A DNA stretch of 12,690 nucleotides from an uncultured Neisseria sp. (GCA_947097615.1 CAMURX010000031.1:1-12690), one strand, 5' to 3'. Shown: positions 1-7,367, counted from the stretch's first letter. The notes: generated by a model from the sequence alone, not told the origin. Made by a program: numbers and translations.

Positions 1-73
1 TTTTGGTTTCAGACGGCCTTTTGGTTTCAGACGGCCTTTTGGTTTCAGACGGCCTTTTGGTTTCAGACGGCCT
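1..73. repeat. Tandem array of four DNA uptake sequences
   Basis: Four perfect head-to-tail copies of the 18-bp unit TTTTGGTTTCAGACGGCC fill positions 1-72. Each contains the reverse complement of the AG-dialect DUS (AGGCCGTCTGAA) at 8-19, 26-37, 44-55 and 62-73. All four have the same orientation and the array runs to the first base of the window, so it may be longer. DUS normally occurs singly or as inverted pairs; it is the 12-mer recognised by the minor pilin ComP during transformation. A related pair, with 19-bp spacing, lies at 6997-7027. Confidence 0.95.
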
Positions 74-115
74 GAAAAAATGCGTGGGAAGCGTTGCTTC
101 CCACGCATTTTTTCA
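73..115 (-). terminator. Rho-independent terminator of the nqr operon
   Basis: A perfect inverted repeat has 20-bp arms at 73-92 and 96-115 and the 3-nt loop GTT. The outer ends of the stem are A6/T6 tracts, so the transcript reads as a GC-rich hairpin followed by a U-run in either direction. It lies 8 bp downstream of the nqrF stop codon. The first DUS-array copy overlaps its outermost base. It can also end transcription arriving from the left. Confidence 0.9.
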
Positions 116-122
116 TTGTCTG

Positions 123-1346
123 CTACCCGCCGAAGTCGTCGAGCAGGATGTTTTCGTCTTCCACGCCCAAGTCTTTGAGCATTTTGATGACGGCCTGGTT
201 CATCACGGGCGGGCCGCACATATAGAACTCGCAGTCTTCGGGGGCTTCGTGGTTTTTGAGGTAGTTTTCGTACAGCACGTTGTGGATGAAGCCGGTGTAG
301 CCGTCCCAGTTGTCTTCGGGCAGGGGGGCGGACAGGGCAACGTGCCATTGGAAGTTGTCGTTTTCGGCTTGCAGGCCGTCAAAGTCTTCGACGTAGAACA
401 TTTCGCGCTTGGAGCGCGCACCGTACCAGAACGAGATTTTGCGTTTGGATTTGAGGCGTTTGAGCTGGTCGAAGATGTGGGAGCGCATGGGTGCCATGCC
501 GGCGCCGCCGCCGATGAAGACCATTTCGGCATCGGTGTCTTTGGCAAAGAATTCGCCGAAGGGGCCGGAGATGGTTACTTTGTCGCCGGGTTTGAGCGAC
601 CAGATGTAGGACGACATTTGGCCGGGAGGGGCATCAGGCATACGCGGCGGCGGGGTGGCGATGCGCACGTTGAGCATGATGATGCCTTTCTCTTCGGGGT
701 AGGAGGCCATGGAATAGGCGCGCAGGATGGGTTCGTCAACTTTGGAAACGTAACGCCAGAGGTCGTGTTTGTCCCAGTCTTCGTGGTATTCCTCGGGGAT
801 GTCGAAGTCTTTGTAGTACACGGTGTGCGGCGGGGCGTCGATTTGGATGTAGCCGCCGGCGCGGAAGGGGACTTCTTCGCCTTCGGGAATGGCGAGTTTG
901 AGCTCTTTGATAAAGGTGGCTTTGTTGTCGTTGGAGATGACGGTGCATTCCCATTTTTTAACGCCGAACACTTCTTCGGGTACTTCGATGTCCATGTCGT
1001 TTTTGACGTTGACCTGGCAGGAAAGGCGGCAGCCTTCTTTGGCTTCGCGTTTGCTGATGTGGGAAAGCTCGGTGGGCAGGATGTCGCCGCCGCCGCTTTT
1101 GACGATGACGCGGCATTGTCCGCACGAGCCGCCGCCGCCGCAGGCGGAGGGGACGAAGATGCCTTTGCCTGCAAGCGCGCCCAAGAGTTTGCCGCCTGCG
1201 GGCACATGAATGGCTTTGTCTGCGTCGTCGTTGATTTTGATGGTTACGTCGCCTTCGCTGACGAGCTTGGATTTGGCAAACAGAATCATCAGTGCCAAGG
1301 CCAAGACGATGACGGTAAACATCACGATGCCTAAGATAATTTCCAT
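123..1346 (-). CDS. nqrF: Na+-translocating NADH:quinone reductase subunit F
   Basis: NqrF is the electron-entry subunit of Na+-NQR. It oxidises NADH at the cytoplasmic face and passes electrons through FAD and a 2Fe-2S centre. The 407 residues fit the family. Residues 2-24 form one membrane anchor. A plant-type ferredoxin domain follows with Cys69, Cys75, Cys78 and Cys110 ([10 protein letters not shown], then RLSC). The FAD site is RAYSMASYP at 209-217. The NADH-binding part has [12 protein letters not shown] at 279-290 and CGPP at 377-380, and the protein ends in the typical DDFGG. AAAGGAG lies 6 nt upstream of the ATG. It is the last gene of nqrABCDEF, 13 bp after nqrE, and is followed at once by a strong terminator. 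No apbE (flavin transferase for NqrB/C) lies in the window. Confidence 0.98.
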   Translation of the reverse strand: MEIILGIVMFTVIVLALALMILFAKSKLVSEGDVTIKINDDADKAIHVPAGGKLLGALAGKGIFVPSACGGGGSCGQCRVIVKSGGGDILPTELSHISKREAKEGCRLSCQVNVKNDMDIEVPEEVFGVKKWECTVISNDNKATFIKELKLAIPEGEEVPFRAGGYIQIDAPPHTVYYKDFDIPEEYHEDWDKHDLWRYVSKVDEPILRAYSMASYPEEKGIIMLNVRIATPPPRMPDAPPGQMSSYIWSLKPGDKVTISGPFGEFFAKDTDAEMVFIGGGAGMAPMRSHIFDQLKRLKSKRKISFWYGARSKREMFYVEDFDGLQAENDNFQWHVALSAPLPEDNWDGYTGFIHNVLYENYLKNHEAPEDCEFYMCGPPVMNQAVIKMLKDLGVEDENILLDDFGG

Positions 1347-1359
1347 GTCCGCTCCTTTC

Positions 1360-1953
1360 TTATAGCTGGATGCCGGAGAACGACATAAACGCCATCGCCA
1401 TCAGGCCGGCGGAGATGAAGGTGATGCCTAGGCCTTTGAGGCCTTTGGGGGCATCGGAATATTTCATTTTTTCGGTAATGCCCGCCAGCGCAACGATGGC
1501 CAGCATCCAGCCGAGGCCTGCGCCGAAGCCGTAAACGACGGATTCGCCGAAGTTGTATTCGCGCTGCGCCATAAACGATACCGCACCGAAAATCGCGCAG
1601 TTTACGGTAATCAGGGGCAGGTAGATGCCCAAGGCGTTGTAGAGCGCGGGGACGAATTTGTCGAGAAACATTTCGAGAATCTGCACCAGTGCGGCAATCA
1701 CGCCGATGAAGGTGATGAATTTCAAAAAGGTCAGATCCACGCCTTCGACAATCGCGCCGTCTTTAAGGAGCGAGTAAACGAGCTGGTTGGCGGGTACGGA
1801 CAGGCCGAGTACGAAGGTTACCGCCACGCCGAGGCCGAATGCGGTGGATACTTTTTTCGATACCGCCAAAAAGGTGCACATACCCAAGAAGAAAGACAGT
1901 GCCATGTTTTCCAAGAAGACGGATTTCACAAAGAGGCTTAAGTAGTGTTCCAT
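1360..1953 (-). CDS. nqrE: Na+-translocating NADH:quinone reductase subunit E
   Basis: NqrE is an integral membrane subunit that pairs with the homologous NqrD in pseudo-twofold symmetry. Between them they hold an iron-sulfur centre at mid-membrane that relays electrons from NqrF to the NqrC flavin. The 197-residue product has about six hydrophobic segments. Cys26 (GMCTF) and Cys119 (VNCAIFG) sit where the Vibrio cholerae iron ligands are known (Cys26 and Cys120). The start is the ATG 3 bp after the nqrD stop, with GGAG inside the end of nqrD serving as ribosome binding site. The overlap of signal and stop suggests translational coupling. Confidence 0.98.
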   Translation of the reverse strand: MEHYLSLFVKSVFLENMALSFFLGMCTFLAVSKKVSTAFGLGVAVTFVLGLSVPANQLVYSLLKDGAIVEGVDLTFLKFITFIGVIAALVQILEMFLDKFVPALYNALGIYLPLITVNCAIFGAVSFMAQREYNFGESVVYGFGAGLGWMLAIVALAGITEKMKYSDAPKGLKGLGITFISAGLMAMAFMSFSGIQL

Positions 1954-1956
1954 AAT

Positions 1957-2583
1957 TTATTTCTCCGCCTGTTCGGGTTTCCAAGTGCGCAAGCCCCATA
2001 CGAGGAAGCCGATGATGAAAAACGCGCTGGGCGCGAGCAAAAACAGGCCGTTGGGCTGGTACCAGCCGCCGTCTTGAATGGTTTGGAAGACGGTATAGCC
2101 GAACAGTTTGCCCGAGCCGACCAGTTCGCGGATGGTGGCGACGATGATGAGCATCATGCCGTAACCTGCGCCGTTGCCGATGCCGTCAACCAGGCTTTCA
2201 AGTGGCGGCTCTTTCATGGCGAAGGCTTCGGCGCGACCCATCACGATGCAGTTGGTGATGATGAGGCCGACGAATACGGAAAGCTGTTTGGACAGTTCAT
2301 ACGCGTAAGCCTGCAAAAGCTGGTCAACCAGCGTAACCAGCGAGGCGACAATCGCCATCTGCACGATGATGCGGATGCTGTTGGGGATATAGTTGCGCAC
2401 CATTGAGATGAAAAAGCTGGAAAAGCCGGTAACAAGGCTGACGGAAATGCCCATCACGATGGCCGTCTGAAGTTTGGTGGTGACGGCCAGCGCCGAGCAG
2501 ATGCCCAATACCTGCAAGGCAATCGGGTTGTTGTCAATAAAGGGGGAAAACATCAAGTGTTTCAAGCGTTTCATATCAGCCAT
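1957..2583 (-). CDS. nqrD: Na+-translocating NADH:quinone reductase subunit D
   Basis: NqrD is the membrane partner of NqrE. The 208-residue protein has about six transmembrane segments. Cys29 (LGICSAL) and Cys112 (ITNCIVMG) match the two cysteines that NqrD contributes to the intramembrane iron centre in V. cholerae (Cys29, Cys112). The conserved [13 protein letters not shown] stretch is typical of the NqrD/RnfE family. Its ATG shares one base with the nqrC stop (TAATG), a classic coupling arrangement. A DUS 10-mer core (2462-2471, TG in place of AG at the 5' end) lies within the gene and encodes part of KLQTAIV. Confidence 0.98.
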   Translation of the reverse strand: MADMKRLKHLMFSPFIDNNPIALQVLGICSALAVTTKLQTAIVMGISVSLVTGFSSFFISMVRNYIPNSIRIIVQMAIVASLVTLVDQLLQAYAYELSKQLSVFVGLIITNCIVMGRAEAFAMKEPPLESLVDGIGNGAGYGMMLIIVATIRELVGSGKLFGYTVFQTIQDGGWYQPNGLFLLAPSAFFIIGFLVWGLRTWKPEQAEK

Positions 2584-3359
2584 TATTGTGCTCCTGCTGA
2601 TTTTAATTTGTTCAGATACGGAATGTAGCCGTTTTGGCCGAACCAGTAGGCAAACGAACCCTGCACGCCTTTGGTGGTGAGCGACGCGCCGGAGAGGCCG
2701 TCTACGCCGTGCTCTTTGTCCGCGCCCGCGCCTTTGCCCACATGGATGGCCAGTTTGCCCTGTTCGTCAAACAGCTTTTTGCCGACGAATTTCTGCTGCC
2801 ACAGGGGGTTGCCGATTTCGCCGCCCAAACCCGGGGTTTCGCCCTGGTCGTAGTAGGTGATGCCGTTGATGGTGTTGCCGTCGGGCTGGATGGACACGAA
2901 GCCGTACATCACCGACCACAGGCCGTTGCCGTGCATGGGCAATACGATTTGGCTGACTTTGCCCGCGTCGTCTTTCACCAGATAGATTTCGGTGTATTTG
3001 GCGCGGCTTTTGATGTTGGCCAAGTCGTCTTCCGGTTTGATTTGGATACTTTGTGCGGGGTCTTTGGCGGCGACGCGCGCGCTGAAATCGGCGGGTGCGT
3101 CTTTCACATATTCGCCGGTGGCCAAATCAACCACGCGCTGCTCGATGCGTTCGGCAAACACTTTGCTGATGTCGGTGTTTTTGTCCAGCAGTCCGGCCAC
3201 GCTCAAAATGTAGCCCTGCTTGTCCTGTACCTTTTTGGCCGTCTGAACCGGTTTCAGGCCAACAACCGCGCCAGCCACAATCACCGAGCAAATCAGGCTC
3301 ACTACCAATACGACAATCAGCGTGCCGCTGAAGCTGTCTTTATCGAATTTCTTAGCCAT
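2583..3359 (-). CDS. nqrC: Na+-translocating NADH:quinone reductase subunit C
   Basis: NqrC carries a covalently bound FMN on its periplasmic domain, attached through a phosphoester by the ApbE flavin transferase. I chose the start [10 protein letters not shown] at 3359 (258 residues) because AAAGG lies about 10 nt upstream, the ATG overlaps the nqrB stop by 8 nt, and the family starts here. A start at 3434 would add 25 residues inside nqrB. A single membrane anchor spans residues 13-34. The FMN_bind region has GETPGLGGE at 173-181 and the flavinylation motif [10 protein letters not shown] at 220-229. Many homologues read SGAT where this one reads SGAS, so the acceptor could be Ser226 or Thr228. 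A DUS 10-mer core lies at 3238-3247. Confidence 0.97.
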   Translation of the reverse strand: MAKKFDKDSFSGTLIVVLVVSLICSVIVAGAVVGLKPVQTAKKVQDKQGYILSVAGLLDKNTDISKVFAERIEQRVVDLATGEYVKDAPADFSARVAAKDPAQSIQIKPEDDLANIKSRAKYTEIYLVKDDAGKVSQIVLPMHGNGLWSVMYGFVSIQPDGNTINGITYYDQGETPGLGGEIGNPLWQQKFVGKKLFDEQGKLAIHVGKGAGADKEHGVDGLSGASLTTKGVQGSFAYWFGQNGYIPYLNKLKSAGAQ

Positions 3360-4584
3360 TGCTGCGCGCCTTTCTGCGTTTGATGTTCGCTTGTGCGACG
3401 AAATAGTCGAAAATCGGGGCAAACAGGTTGGCAAACAGAATCGCCAACATCATGCCTTCGGGGTAAGCCGGATTGACCACGCGGATTAACACGCACATCA
3501 CGCCGATTAGCGCGCCGTACCACCATTTGCCGACATTGGTAAAGGAAGCGGAAACAGGGTCGGTCGCCATAAACAGCATACCGATGGCGAAGCCGCCGAC
3601 CACCAAGTGCCAGTACCAAGGCATGGAGAACATAGCGTTGGTGTCCGAACCGATGAAGTTAAACAGTGAAGACATGGCAATCATACCGATCATCACGCCG
3701 GCAATAATGCGCCAAGAAGCGATGCGGGCAAACACGATAAACGCGCCACCGATTAAGAGCGCCAAAGTGGATACTTCGCCGATTGAGCCGGGCACGTTAC
3801 CGATAAACGCATCCATCCAAGAGATGTTTTGACCGGTTACAGCGTTTTTCAGGCCGTCTGCACCGTGAGCCGCCCATTGCGCCAAAGCGGTGGCACCGGA
3901 ATAGCCGTCAACCGCCGTCCAAACGGTGTCGCCGGTAATATTGGCGGGATAGGCGAAGAACAAGAAGGCACGGCCTGCAAGAGCAGGGTTCATGAAGTTT
4001 TTACCTGTACCGCCGAATACTTCTTTCGCAACCACAACGCCGAAAGAAATACCCAAAGCCGCTTGCCATAAAGGCAGGGTAGGAGGAACGATTAAGGCAA
4101 ACAGAATCGAAGTCACGAAGAAACCTTCGTTGATTTCGTGTTTGCGCACGGATGCGAACAAAACTTCCCAGAAGCCGCCCACAACAAATACAGTCGCGTA
4201 AATCGGCAGGAAGAAAATCGCGCCGAACAGCATTTTGCCCAATACGCCCGCTTCAGACGACATATTGATGCCCAAAGCGTTGGCAAGGGCGTAATGCCAG
4301 TCGTTGGCGATATTTTGTTGCAACAAATCAGGCGTTAACGCACCGAATGCCTGCGCGCCGACGTTGTACATACCGTAGAACATGGCAGGGAACAAAGCCA
4401 GCCACACCAAGATCATCATGCGCTTGGAGTCGAGCGCATCGCGGACGTGGGCCGCTTTGCGCGTTACCGCGCCGGATGTATAGAAAATCGTCGCCGCAGC
4501 TTCGTAGAGGGCATACCATTTTTCATGTTTGCCGCCCGGCAGGAAGTGCGGTTCGATTTTTTCAAGAAAATGTTTCAAGCCCAT
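3352..4584 (-). CDS. nqrB: Na+-translocating NADH:quinone reductase subunit B
   Basis: NqrB is the large membrane subunit that forms the main Na+ path and carries a covalent FMN and riboflavin. The 410-residue protein has about ten hydrophobic segments after a roughly 55-residue amphipathic N-terminus. SGAT at 229-232 is the flavinylation motif, so Thr232 is the expected FMN acceptor (Thr236 in V. cholerae). By the same offset, Gly136-Gly137 (VVGGFWE) correspond to the Vibrio glycines 140/141, where korormicin/HQNO resistance changes map. The start lies 2 bp after the nqrA stop with GAAGG upstream. Its G+C on the lines I counted (about 48-55%) is lower than that of nqrA and nqrF. Confidence 0.98.
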   Translation of the reverse strand: MGLKHFLEKIEPHFLPGGKHEKWYALYEAAATIFYTSGAVTRKAAHVRDALDSKRMMILVWLALFPAMFYGMYNVGAQAFGALTPDLLQQNIANDWHYALANALGINMSSEAGVLGKMLFGAIFFLPIYATVFVVGGFWEVLFASVRKHEINEGFFVTSILFALIVPPTLPLWQAALGISFGVVVAKEVFGGTGKNFMNPALAGRAFLFFAYPANITGDTVWTAVDGYSGATALAQWAAHGADGLKNAVTGQNISWMDAFIGNVPGSIGEVSTLALLIGGAFIVFARIASWRIIAGVMIGMIAMSSLFNFIGSDTNAMFSMPWYWHLVVGGFAIGMLFMATDPVSASFTNVGKWWYGALIGVMCVLIRVVNPAYPEGMMLAILFANLFAPIFDYFVAQANIKRRKARSNG

Positions 4585-4586
4585 AA

Positions 4587-5930
4587 TCAGCCTTCCTTCT
4601 CAATGGTTTCCAGCACCTTGCGCAACAGCGGGCCGTATTCGTATTTGCCCGGGCACACAAAGCTGCACAGCGCCAAATCTTCCTCGTCGAGCTCCAGGCA
4701 GCCCAAGTCCTGCGCGCTGTCGCTGTCGCCGACAATCAAATCGCGCAAAAGCAGCGTAGGCAAAATGTCCAGCGGCATCACGCGCTCGTAAGTGCCGATG
4801 GGCACCATCGCGCGGTGGCCGCCGTTGAGGGCGGTGTCGAATTTGAACAATTTGTTTTTCAAAAAATGGCCGAGGGTGGTACGCGTTACCGAATACCTGC
4901 CCGGCTGAGGGGCAAGCCAGCCAAACAATTCTTTGGCACGGCCTTCTTCGATAACCGAAATCTGGTTGTGGTAGCGGCCGAGATAATCGTGTGCACCGGC
5001 CGCAACCGCGCCGTTTAACACCGAGCCGGAAATCACGCGGTTGTCGCCCTCTTCCAGTTCGCCCGCGCACAATTCGGACACTTTCGCGCCCAAGAGCGTG
5101 CGGAGCAAACGCGGTTTCTTCACCTGCGAGCCGCCCAAAGCCACCACGCGGCTGCTGTTCAGACGGCCTGTGGCAAACAGGCGGCCGATGGCAATCACGT
5201 CCTGATAGCCGATGACCCACACGGTTTTATTCAGGCCGACCGGGTCGATAAAGTGAATGTGCGTGCCGCTCAAACCCGCCGGATGGGGACCGGAAAATTC
5301 GTGTACGGCGATATTGGCCGCGTTTTCAGACGGCACATCCGCGCCCGCCGCCTTGCACACATGCACCGTGCGCTCGGTAAGGCGGCTCAACACCAGCAGG
5401 CCGCGTTGGAAATCTTCGGCGGCCTCTTTGATGATCACAACGGGGTCGGCCGCGAGCGGATTGGTGTCCATCGCGTTGACGAAAATCGCAGCGGGAGCGG
5501 CATCGACGGCAGGGATTTTGCTGAACGGGCGGGTACGGAAAGCCGTCCACAAGCCCGATTGAACCAGATTGCGGCGCACCGCGTCGCCATCGAGCTTGGC
5601 CAGCTCTTCGGGCGCATAGCGGTCGAACTCGATTTCGCCCCCGTCCTCGAGCCGGATAACCACCGACTGCAACACGCGCTTTTCGCCACGGTTGATGGCG
5701 GACACCACGCCCGCCGCCGGCGCGGTGAACACCACACCCGGATTTTTCTTGTCTTCAAACAATACTTGGCCTTTTTTGACGGCATCGCCCTCTTTGACTT
5801 TCATCGAGGGGCGCATACCGGCGTATTCTTCGCCAAGCAGAGCGATTTCGGTAATGGCAGCACCGTCAAAGACGGTTTGTTCCGGCCTGCCCGCAATGGG
5901 CAGATCCAAGCCTTTTTTGATTCTGATCAT
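4587..5930 (-). CDS. nqrA: Na+-translocating NADH:quinone reductase subunit A
   Basis: NqrA is the cytoplasmic, non-flavin subunit that docks on NqrB and takes part in ubiquinone binding. The 447 residues fit the family. The N-terminus [14 protein letters not shown] is the standard family start. A lipoyl/RnfC-like segment ([20 protein letters not shown]) follows at 43-62, and the cysteine-containing C-terminus ([19 protein letters not shown], residues 415-433) is intact. It has no predicted membrane span. It is the promoter-proximal gene of the operon. The ATG has no recognisable Shine-Dalgarno sequence, and a second ATG 10 nt upstream opens a 24-codon frame that overlaps it out of frame. One full DUS (5158-5169) encodes part of TGRLNS, and a DUS 10-mer core (5325-5334) encodes part of VPSEN. 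Confidence 0.98.
   Translation of the reverse strand: MIRIKKGLDLPIAGRPEQTVFDGAAITEIALLGEEYAGMRPSMKVKEGDAVKKGQVLFEDKKNPGVVFTAPAAGVVSAINRGEKRVLQSVVIRLEDGGEIEFDRYAPEELAKLDGDAVRRNLVQSGLWTAFRTRPFSKIPAVDAAPAAIFVNAMDTNPLAADPVVIIKEAAEDFQRGLLVLSRLTERTVHVCKAAGADVPSENAANIAVHEFSGPHPAGLSGTHIHFIDPVGLNKTVWVIGYQDVIAIGRLFATGRLNSSRVVALGGSQVKKPRLLRTLLGAKVSELCAGELEEGDNRVISGSVLNGAVAAGAHDYLGRYHNQISVIEEGRAKELFGWLAPQPGRYSVTRTTLGHFLKNKLFKFDTALNGGHRAMVPIGTYERVMPLDILPTLLLRDLIVGDSDSAQDLGCLELDEEDLALCSFVCPGKYEYGPLLRKVLETIEKEG
5158..5169. repeat. DUS inside nqrA
   Basis: Exact TTCAGACGGCCT, the reverse complement of the AG-dialect DUS, read in the coding strand as AGGCCGTCTGAA within the codons for GRLNS of NqrA. It is the only full 12-mer in the nqr genes. 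Partial copies (10-mer core intact) lie at 2462-2471, 3238-3247 and 5325-5334. Confidence 0.9.
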
Positions 5931-5956
5931 AGGTCTGCATTACTTTTGGTAGGTTT

Positions 5957-5994
5957 AAAAAATACAGCAGCCGCCGACTATTTGGGTTGGCGGC
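5957..5994 (-). promoter_or_regulatory. Leader hairpin with U-tract upstream of nqrA
   Basis: In the nqrA leader the transcript would contain GCCGCC (5994-5989), a 13-nt loop, GGCGGC (5975-5970), a 7-nt spacer and then U6 (5962-5957). The stem is only 6 bp and the spacer is long for an intrinsic terminator, so attenuation is possible but weakly supported. It ends 26 bp from the nqrA start codon. Confidence 0.3.
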
Positions 5995-6034
5995 ATTCTT
6001 ATGGCTTTGTTTTTCCGCCTGAAAACAGGCGTAA

Positions 6035-6079
6035 TGTAAAGATTGTTTACAATATAAGCCCGCCGATTTTACAGGAAGC
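6035..6079 (-). promoter_or_regulatory. Possible nqr promoter region with short inverted repeat
   Basis: The AT-rich stretch upstream of nqrA contains TATATT (6056-6051, minus strand) as a possible -10. The only -35-like hexamer nearby is TTCCTG with a short 15-bp spacer. The inverted repeat ATTGT-TT-ACAAT at 6042-6053 overlaps this -10 and could be an operator. No hexamer pair is convincing, and the call rests mostly on position ahead of a six-gene operon. Confidence 0.25.
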
Positions 6080-6127
6080 GCCTTTTTTTTGCCATAGCGC
6101 TGCTGCTTTTTACGGCAGATGCCATAA

Positions 6128-6180
6128 AGAGGCCGTCTGAAAACGGCTGCGCGGCGGCGGCGGGTTTTCAGACGGCCTCT
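6128..6180. terminator. Inverted DUS pair acting as terminator
   Basis: Perfect 17-bp arms at 6128-6144 and 6164-6180 enclose a 19-nt GC-rich loop. Each arm contains a complete AG-DUS (6130-6141 and 6167-6178). Paired inverted DUS commonly serve as Rho-independent terminators in Neisseria. This one ends the 68-aa gene that stops at 6195 and keeps its transcript from running into the nqr leader. Confidence 0.85.
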
Positions 6181-6194
6181 TGGCTCGGAAGCGT

Positions 6195-6401
6195 TCAGCG
6201 CCCGTCGAAAAACTTCTTGTAATACCGATCGATACGGCCGATGGTAACGGCGTCGGTCGGAGTCAGGATGCGCTGCTGCAAAGTCAGGCGTATCAGTTCT
6301 TCGTCTTCTTTTTCGGCTTCGGCGCAGTCGGCCGACTGGTTTTTGCGCAGATAATCGATCATCTCGGCAAGCTGGCGTTTCGCCTGTTCGAAATCGGACA
6401 T
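6195..6401 (-). CDS. Hypothetical 68-residue protein
   Basis: The product is small, charged and probably all-helical, with no signal peptide or membrane segment. The sequence starts MSDFEQAKRQLAEMIDYL, has an acidic middle (EAEKEDEEL, 28-36) and ends in a basic-aromatic segment (RIDRYYKKFFDGR). I do not recognise the family. The reading frame is supported by AAGGG upstream of the ATG, by its tight fit between the cspA terminator (about 6455) and its own DUS-pair terminator (6128), and by a composition unlike the shadow frames around it. Its position next to cspA suggests, but does not show, a link to the cold-shock gene. I cannot assign a function. Confidence 0.75.
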   Translation of the reverse strand: MSDFEQAKRQLAEMIDYLRKNQSADCAEAEKEDEELIRLTLQQRILTPTDAVTIGRIDRYYKKFFDGR

Positions 6402-6455
6402 GGTTTTCCCTTTTTTCTTTTCTTACGGATAAACAAATCTTACAGATAAACAAAC

Positions 6456-6474
6456 GGCGGGTATGAAACCCGCC
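6456..6474 (-). terminator. Hairpin downstream of cspA
   Basis: GGCGGGT (6456-6462) and ACCCGCC (6468-6474) form a 7-bp stem with a 5-nt loop. On the minus strand it is followed by GTTTGTTT, a modest U-rich tail. It lies 45 bp downstream of the cspA stop and upstream of the next minus-strand gene, so it is the likely cspA terminator. Confidence 0.6.
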
Positions 6475-6518
6475 ATAGCGTTTGAAACCGGACAAACCGG
6501 CCAATCGGATACTGATGC

Positions 6519-6722
6519 TCAGGCTGCCTGGATATTGGCGGCTTGCAGGCCTTTGGGACCGCTGGTTACATCAAAGGAAACTTTCTGACCCTCTTTCAGG
6601 GTTTTGAAGCCTTCCATATTGATGGCGGAGAAATGTGCGAACAGATCGTCGCCGCCTTCGTCGGGGGTGATGAAACCAAAACCTTTTGCATCGTTAAACC
6701 ATTTAACAGTACCGGTTGCCAT
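6519..6722 (-). CDS. cspA: CspA-family cold-shock protein
   Basis: This is a 67-residue single cold-shock domain that binds single-stranded RNA and DNA and acts as an RNA chaperone. The RNA-binding motifs are intact: RNP1-type KGFGFI at 13-18 and RNP2-type DLFAHF at 26-31. The flanking WFN and C-terminal PKGLQAANI segments are also typical. The ribosome binding site is weak (AGAAAG, about 10 nt upstream). The gene has a long non-coding leader, as cold-shock genes usually do, with a candidate promoter near 6832-6860. It stands alone between hairpins, so it is probably monocistronic. Whether it is cold-induced cannot be told from sequence, since many Csp paralogues are constitutive. Confidence 0.97.
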   Translation of the reverse strand: MATGTVKWFNDAKGFGFITPDEGGDDLFAHFSAINMEGFKTLKEGQKVSFDVTSGPKGLQAANIQAA

Positions 6723-6831
6723 AAATTACTACTTTCTATATTGAAAAATTGATAAAACCAAGCCAGACGGGGCATTACCGTAAGACGCGTTTTCCGTTTT
6801 AGAGTAATTGCCCGAGTCGGGCTTAACCGTC

Positions 6832-6860
6832 TTTTTACCTATGTTAAGCAATGTAGTCAA
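6832..6860 (-). promoter_or_regulatory. Candidate cspA promoter
   Basis: On the minus strand TTGACT (6860-6855) is followed after 17 bp by TAAAAA (6837-6832). The -35 matches consensus at five of six bases and the -10 at four. Initiation near 6825 would give a leader of about 100 nt, typical for cold-shock genes. A short hairpin, GCCCG/CGGGC at 6810-6822, falls within that leader. Confidence 0.4.
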
Positions 6861-6922
6861 GCAATAAACGGGGAAAATCGTTTTTTCCCGGCAAAAAACG
6901 CAAAAAACAACAGTTATCGCAT

Positions 6923-6949
6923 AAAACTGCCTGAAATTCAGGCAGTTTT
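6923..6949. terminator. Bidirectional hairpin between folB and cspA
   Basis: AAAACTGCCTGA (6923-6934) and TCAGGCAGTTTT (6938-6949) form a perfect 12-bp stem with a 3-nt loop and A4/T4 ends. It can terminate folB read-through on the minus strand. The arm sequence ends in CTGCCTGAA, which resembles the Simonsiella DUS dialect (AGGCTGCCTGAA) at 10 of 12 positions rather than the local one. Confidence 0.65.
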
Positions 6950-6964
6950 CGCTTAGCCGTAGAC

Positions 6965-7011
6965 AAAAGGCCATCTGAAAACAGGCATTGCTCCGTTTCA
7001 GACGGCCTTTT
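6965..7011 (-). terminator. folB terminator from an imperfect DUS pair
   Basis: Arms at 6965-6980 and 6996-7011 are 16 bp long with one mismatch and a 15-nt loop. The right arm holds an exact DUS (6997-7008). The left arm reads GGCCATCTGAA, a DUS with one change. In the minus-strand RNA the changed position makes a G-U pair, so the hairpin is kept for folB, and four Us follow. Confidence 0.75.
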
Positions 7012-7015
7012 GGTT

Positions 7016-7027
7016 TTCAGACGGCCT
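7016..7027. repeat. DUS overlapping the folB stop codon
   Basis: Exact TTCAGACGGCCT. Read on the minus strand, the DUS supplies the last two FolB codons and its TGA stop (GCC GTC TGA, positions 7025-7017). It follows the DUS at 6997-7008 in the same orientation with 19-bp spacing, separated by TTTGGT-type sequence like the window-edge array. Confidence 0.9.
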
Positions 7028-7367
7028 TTTCCCGCTCGATTTCCACGCCGACCTCGCGCACGTCGGGCAGGATGCCGGGTTTGACCAGCCGCACCCTCAC
7101 CCACACGGCGGGAAAGTCGGAGAGCACCAGCTCGGCGATGTGCCCGGCCAGCGTTTCGAGCAGGAAAAACTGCTGTCCGTGCAGGCTTTTGCGTACCGCT
7201 TCGCACACTTCGCCGTAGTGCACCGTATCGGCGATGTCGTCGCTGCCGCCGCGCGGGGGCAGGCCGATGTCGAGGTCGATAACGAGCGTCTGCGGCTGCC
7301 TGCGCTCCCAGTCGTACACGCCGATCAGGGTGTCGGCCTTCATACCGTGAAGGAAGATTTTGTCCAT
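7017..7367 (-). CDS. folB: Dihydroneopterin aldolase
   Basis: FolB cleaves 7,8-dihydroneopterin to 6-hydroxymethyl-7,8-dihydropterin and glycolaldehyde in folate synthesis, as a cytoplasmic homo-oligomer. The 116 residues are normal length. The family motifs are clear: GVYDWERRQPQ at 16-26, DTVHYGEV at 47-54, FLLETLAGHIAE at 68-79 and KPGILPDVREVGVEIER at 96-112. Glu21, Tyr51, Glu71 and Lys96 match the active-site residues known in Staphylococcus aureus (Glu22, Tyr54, Glu74, Lys100). GGAGTG lies 9-10 nt upstream of the ATG. It diverges from plsY across 59 bp. The C-terminal Ala-Val and the stop codon come from a DUS, so the end of the protein may have been reset when the DUS arose. Confidence 0.97.
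   Translation of the reverse strand: MDKIFLHGMKADTLIGVYDWERRQPQTLVIDLDIGLPPRGGSDDIADTVHYGEVCEAVRKSLHGQQFFLLETLAGHIAELVLSDFPAVWVRVRLVKPGILPDVREVGVEIEREKAV

Noticed and set aside
1..73. CRISPR-like array
   Set aside because: The repeats are contiguous 18-mers with no distinct spacers, and each is a known DUS motif.
3..1334. 443-codon plus-strand ORF starting in the DUS array and running antisense to nqrF
   Set aside because: It is the mirror frame of a well-supported gene in G+C-rich DNA. It has no ribosome binding site, and its first codons are only the DUS repeat.
2583..3434. Longer NqrC with start at 3434 (283 residues)
   Set aside because: The extra 25 residues lie inside nqrB and are unlike the family N-terminus. 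The ATG at 3359 has a ribosome binding site and a normal overlap.
3839..3856. Another DUS in nqrB (AGGCCGTCTGCA)
   Set aside because: It has a mismatch in the 10-mer core (C for A near the end), so I did not count it as a working DUS.
5959..6195. A hidden gene or small RNA between nqrA and the 68-aa gene
   Set aside because: No ORF with a ribosome binding site and no promoter-terminator pair is visible there. The sequence is explained by the nqr leader and an inverted DUS pair.
6729..6974. 81-codon minus-strand ORF upstream of cspA
   Set aside because: It spans the folB-cspA hairpin and the cspA promoter and leader. It shows no recognisable protein features and has no good ribosome binding site.
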